6,772 nucleotides of DNA. Source: an uncultured Gemmatimonadota bacterium. Lineage in GTDB: Bacteria > Gemmatimonadota > Gemmatimonadetes > Gemmatimonadales > Gemmatimonadaceae. The stretch spans positions 1-6,772 of the forward strand of contig CAITQY010000338.1 of NCBI GenBank assembly GCA_903894655.1, written 5' to 3'. The translations under genes were made by a program, and so were the position numbers. The notes beneath the pieces are model-generated. The model did not search any database and was not told the origin of the DNA. It saw only the letters and a program-made list of their open reading frames with translations. Shown here piece by piece: positions 5,274 to 6,772 of the stretch; the stretch's first letter is position 1, and each line of letters begins with the position of its first letter.

Positions 5274-5988
5274 GCTCGTTGCCCGTGGGTTGACCAAGGA
5301 ATATCAGATCGGCGCCGGTGCGTTCACGCAGCGCCTGACCGTGTTGCGCGACGTGTCGTTCGAGGTCCCGCAGGGGGCCTTCGTTTCCATTGTCGGCCCG
5401 TCCGGCAGCGGCAAGACCACGCTCCTTGGCCTGCTGGCCGGACTTGATACCCCGTCACAGGGCACAGTGTCGCTCGATGGCGAGGAATTTGGAAGTCTCG
5501 GCGAAGATCGTCGGGCGCGTGTGCGCGGCGAGAAAGTGGGCTTCGTGTTCCAGAGCTTTCAACTCATTCCCACGCTTACGGCCCTTGAGAACGTGCAGGT
5601 GCCGCTCGAGCTCTCCGGTGCCGTACCGGCCAAGGAGGCCACCGCCCGCGCCCGCGAGTTGCTCACCCGCGTGGGGCTGGGGGATCGCACCGGCCACTTC
5701 CCGCAGCAGCTCTCCGGCGGTGAACAGCAGCGCGTGGCGCTGGCCCGCGCGTTTGTGAACGAACCGCGCATTTTGTTTGCCGACGAGCCCACGGGTAACC
5801 TGGACGGCGCCACCGGCGAGCGCATCGTCGAGCTGCTGCAGGCGCTCAATCGCGAGAAAGGCTGCACCATCGTCCTCGTTACGCACGACGTCGCCCTCGC
5901 CGCGCGCACGCAACGCACGATCCGCCTGCGCGATGGCATCGTGGTCGAGGATATCCGGCACGGAACGCCTGTGATCGCCGCCTCATGA
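5272..5988 (+). CDS. ybbA: ABC transporter ATP-binding protein, YbbA/LolD-like
   Basis: 238 residues with every ABC ATPase motif: Walker A GPSGSGKTT (42-50), Q-loop Q94 in FVFQSF, signature LSGGEQQRVALARA (147-160), Walker B ILFADEP (167-173) with catalytic E172, and H-loop H205. The wording FVFQSFQLIPTLTALENVQVPLEL and ADEPTGNLD places it in the MacB/LolD/YbbA group that powers FtsX-like permeases. The start MLVARGLTKEY is the normal family N-terminus, so the in-frame reading upstream to 4999 is not coding. No Shine-Dalgarno is visible before the ATG, and the upstream bases are tesA codons. Its TGA overlaps the permease ATG (ATGA, 5985-5988), so the two are translationally coupled. The substrate is unknown; YbbA-YbbP physiology is poorly defined even in E. 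coli. Confidence 0.95.
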   Translation: MLVARGLTKEYQIGAGAFTQRLTVLRDVSFEVPQGAFVSIVGPSGSGKTTLLGLLAGLDTPSQGTVSLDGEEFGSLGEDRRARVRGEKVGFVFQSFQLIPTLTALENVQVPLELSGAVPAKEATARARELLTRVGLGDRTGHFPQQLSGGEQQRVALARAFVNEPRILFADEPTGNLDGATGERIVELLQALNREKGCTIVLVTHDVALAARTQRTIRLRDGIVVEDIRHGTPVIAAS

Positions 5989-6772
5989 CCACGCAGGCCC
6001 TGCTCCGCCTCGCGTGGCGGGAAAGTCGCACGGCTCGTCGTCGGCTGGCACTGTACATGTCGTCCATCGCGTTCGGCGTCGCCGCCCTCGTGGCGATCGA
6101 TTCGTTCGCGGGGAACGTCACGCGCTCCATTCGCGAACAGTCGCGCACCCTGCTGGGTGGTGACATGGCGCTGCAGGCGCGCGCCGCCTTCCCCGCGGTC
6201 GTCGACACCCTGCTCGATTCACTGCGCGCCGACCAGATCGCCACCTCGCGCGTGACGACGTTCGCCAGTATGGCGTTGGCGGAACCGTCGGGCGGTACCC
6301 GGCTCGTGCAGGTGCGTGCGGTCTCGCCCGGCTATCCGTTTTACGGCGCGATCGAAACCGTGCCCGCCAACGCGTGGTCACGCGTACACACCGCACCGAT
6401 CGTGTTCGTGGATCCGTCGCTGCTGGTGGCGCTCGACGCCAGTGTCGGCGATTCGCTTCGGCTCGGGCAGAAGATGTTCGAGATCGCCGGCACGCTCGGC
6501 AACGTTCCCGGCGACGCCGGCATCACGGCGGTCATCGGGCCGCGCGTGTACCTGTCCGACAGCTGGCTCGACGCCACCGCGCTACTGACGTTCGGCAGCC
6601 GCGCCGAGTACGACGTCGTGCTCAAGCTGCCCGCGTCGCTGGCCACGACGGCGGCGGCGAAGACCATGGCCCGCGATCTCCGTCGTCGCATCGATCCGAA
6701 GGCCGCCGCACTGCAGGAGGCGCAGGAAGCGCGCGGCGAAGAACGTCGTGGTCCGGGCGGCGACGATGAAGC
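5985..6772 (+). CDS. ybbP: YbbP-like ABC transporter permease, FtsX family (partial, runs off right edge)
   Basis: 262 complete codons are visible with no stop before the edge. The N-terminus MTTQALLRLAWRESR is followed by an Arg-rich segment and a first transmembrane helix at about residues 21-40 (LALYMSSIAFGVAALVAIDS). A long extracytoplasmic region follows, beginning SIREQSRTLLGGDMALQAR, the motif where YbbP proteins start their first periplasmic domain. GYPFYGAIET and SVGDSLRLGQKMFEIAGTL match the MacB-like periplasmic core pattern. Full-length YbbP has about 800 residues with further transmembrane segments and a second periplasmic domain, all beyond the window. It overlaps the ATPase gene by four bases. 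With that ATPase it should form a type VII-like ABC complex that performs mechanotransmission or lipid/lipoprotein handling rather than classical import (family knowledge plus inference). Confidence 0.9.
   Translation, partial: MTTQALLRLAWRESRTARRRLALYMSSIAFGVAALVAIDSFAGNVTRSIREQSRTLLGGDMALQARAAFPAVVDTLLDSLRADQIATSRVTTFASMALAEPSGGTRLVQVRAVSPGYPFYGAIETVPANAWSRVHTAPIVFVDPSLLVALDASVGDSLRLGQKMFEIAGTLGNVPGDAGITAVIGPRVYLSDSWLDATALLTFGSRAEYDVVLKLPASLATTAAAKTMARDLRRRIDPKAAALQEAQEARGEERRGPGGDDE

Noticed and set aside
5274..5297. TTG start for TesA eight codons upstream
   Set aside because: No ribosome binding site precedes it, and the ATG at 5273 already gives a standard charged/hydrophobic signal sequence. 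It remains possible but less likely.

Overview
GC-rich bacterial chromosomal DNA with three parts: signalling genes, a tRNA operon, and housekeeping or envelope genes. No mobile element, CRISPR array or phage gene is visible. I infer a member of the Gemmatimonadota or a similar high-GC, Gram-negative-type phylum. The basis is base composition, the EF-P loop type, a probable TesA lipoprotein and the tesA/ybbA/ybbP arrangement. No rRNA or marker gene in the window proves this.

Positions 1-2476 (minus strand) hold a compact signalling cluster. In transcription order it is a histidine kinase with an N-terminal receiver domain (2476-1295), a receiver-domain response regulator with an unrecognised C-terminal half (1218-343), and the N-terminal 90 codons of a second, nearly identical regulator (270 to the left edge). 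The two regulators are a tandem duplication about 92% identical at DNA level over the visible part, and it extends into their leaders. No DNA-binding, GGDEF, EAL or HD-GYP output domain is visible.

Positions 2546-3651 hold a tRNA operon on the minus strand: a candidate promoter (3623-3651), then tRNA-His(GTG), Trp(CCA), Glu(CTC), Glu(TTC), Asp(GTC), Leu(GAG) and Thr(CGT), closed by a strong 11-bp hairpin terminator. None encodes CCA. Several spacers carry inverted repeats; the most striking is a 44-nt near-perfect palindrome that includes the first seven bases of tRNA-Glu(CTC).

Positions 3698-4264 (minus) encode elongation factor P, whose loop has Asn where the modified Lys or Arg normally lies. 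Positions 4458-5273 (minus) encode a TesA-type SGNH esterase, probably a lipoprotein. Diverging from it on the plus strand are a YbbA-type ABC ATPase (5272-5988) and the start of its YbbP/FtsX-type permease (5985 to the right edge), translationally coupled through ATGA. The tesA and ybbA start codons overlap within one CATG, so each gene's upstream signals must lie inside the other's coding region. The same divergent trio is known from E. coli, so this is an old, conserved module rather than a local novelty.
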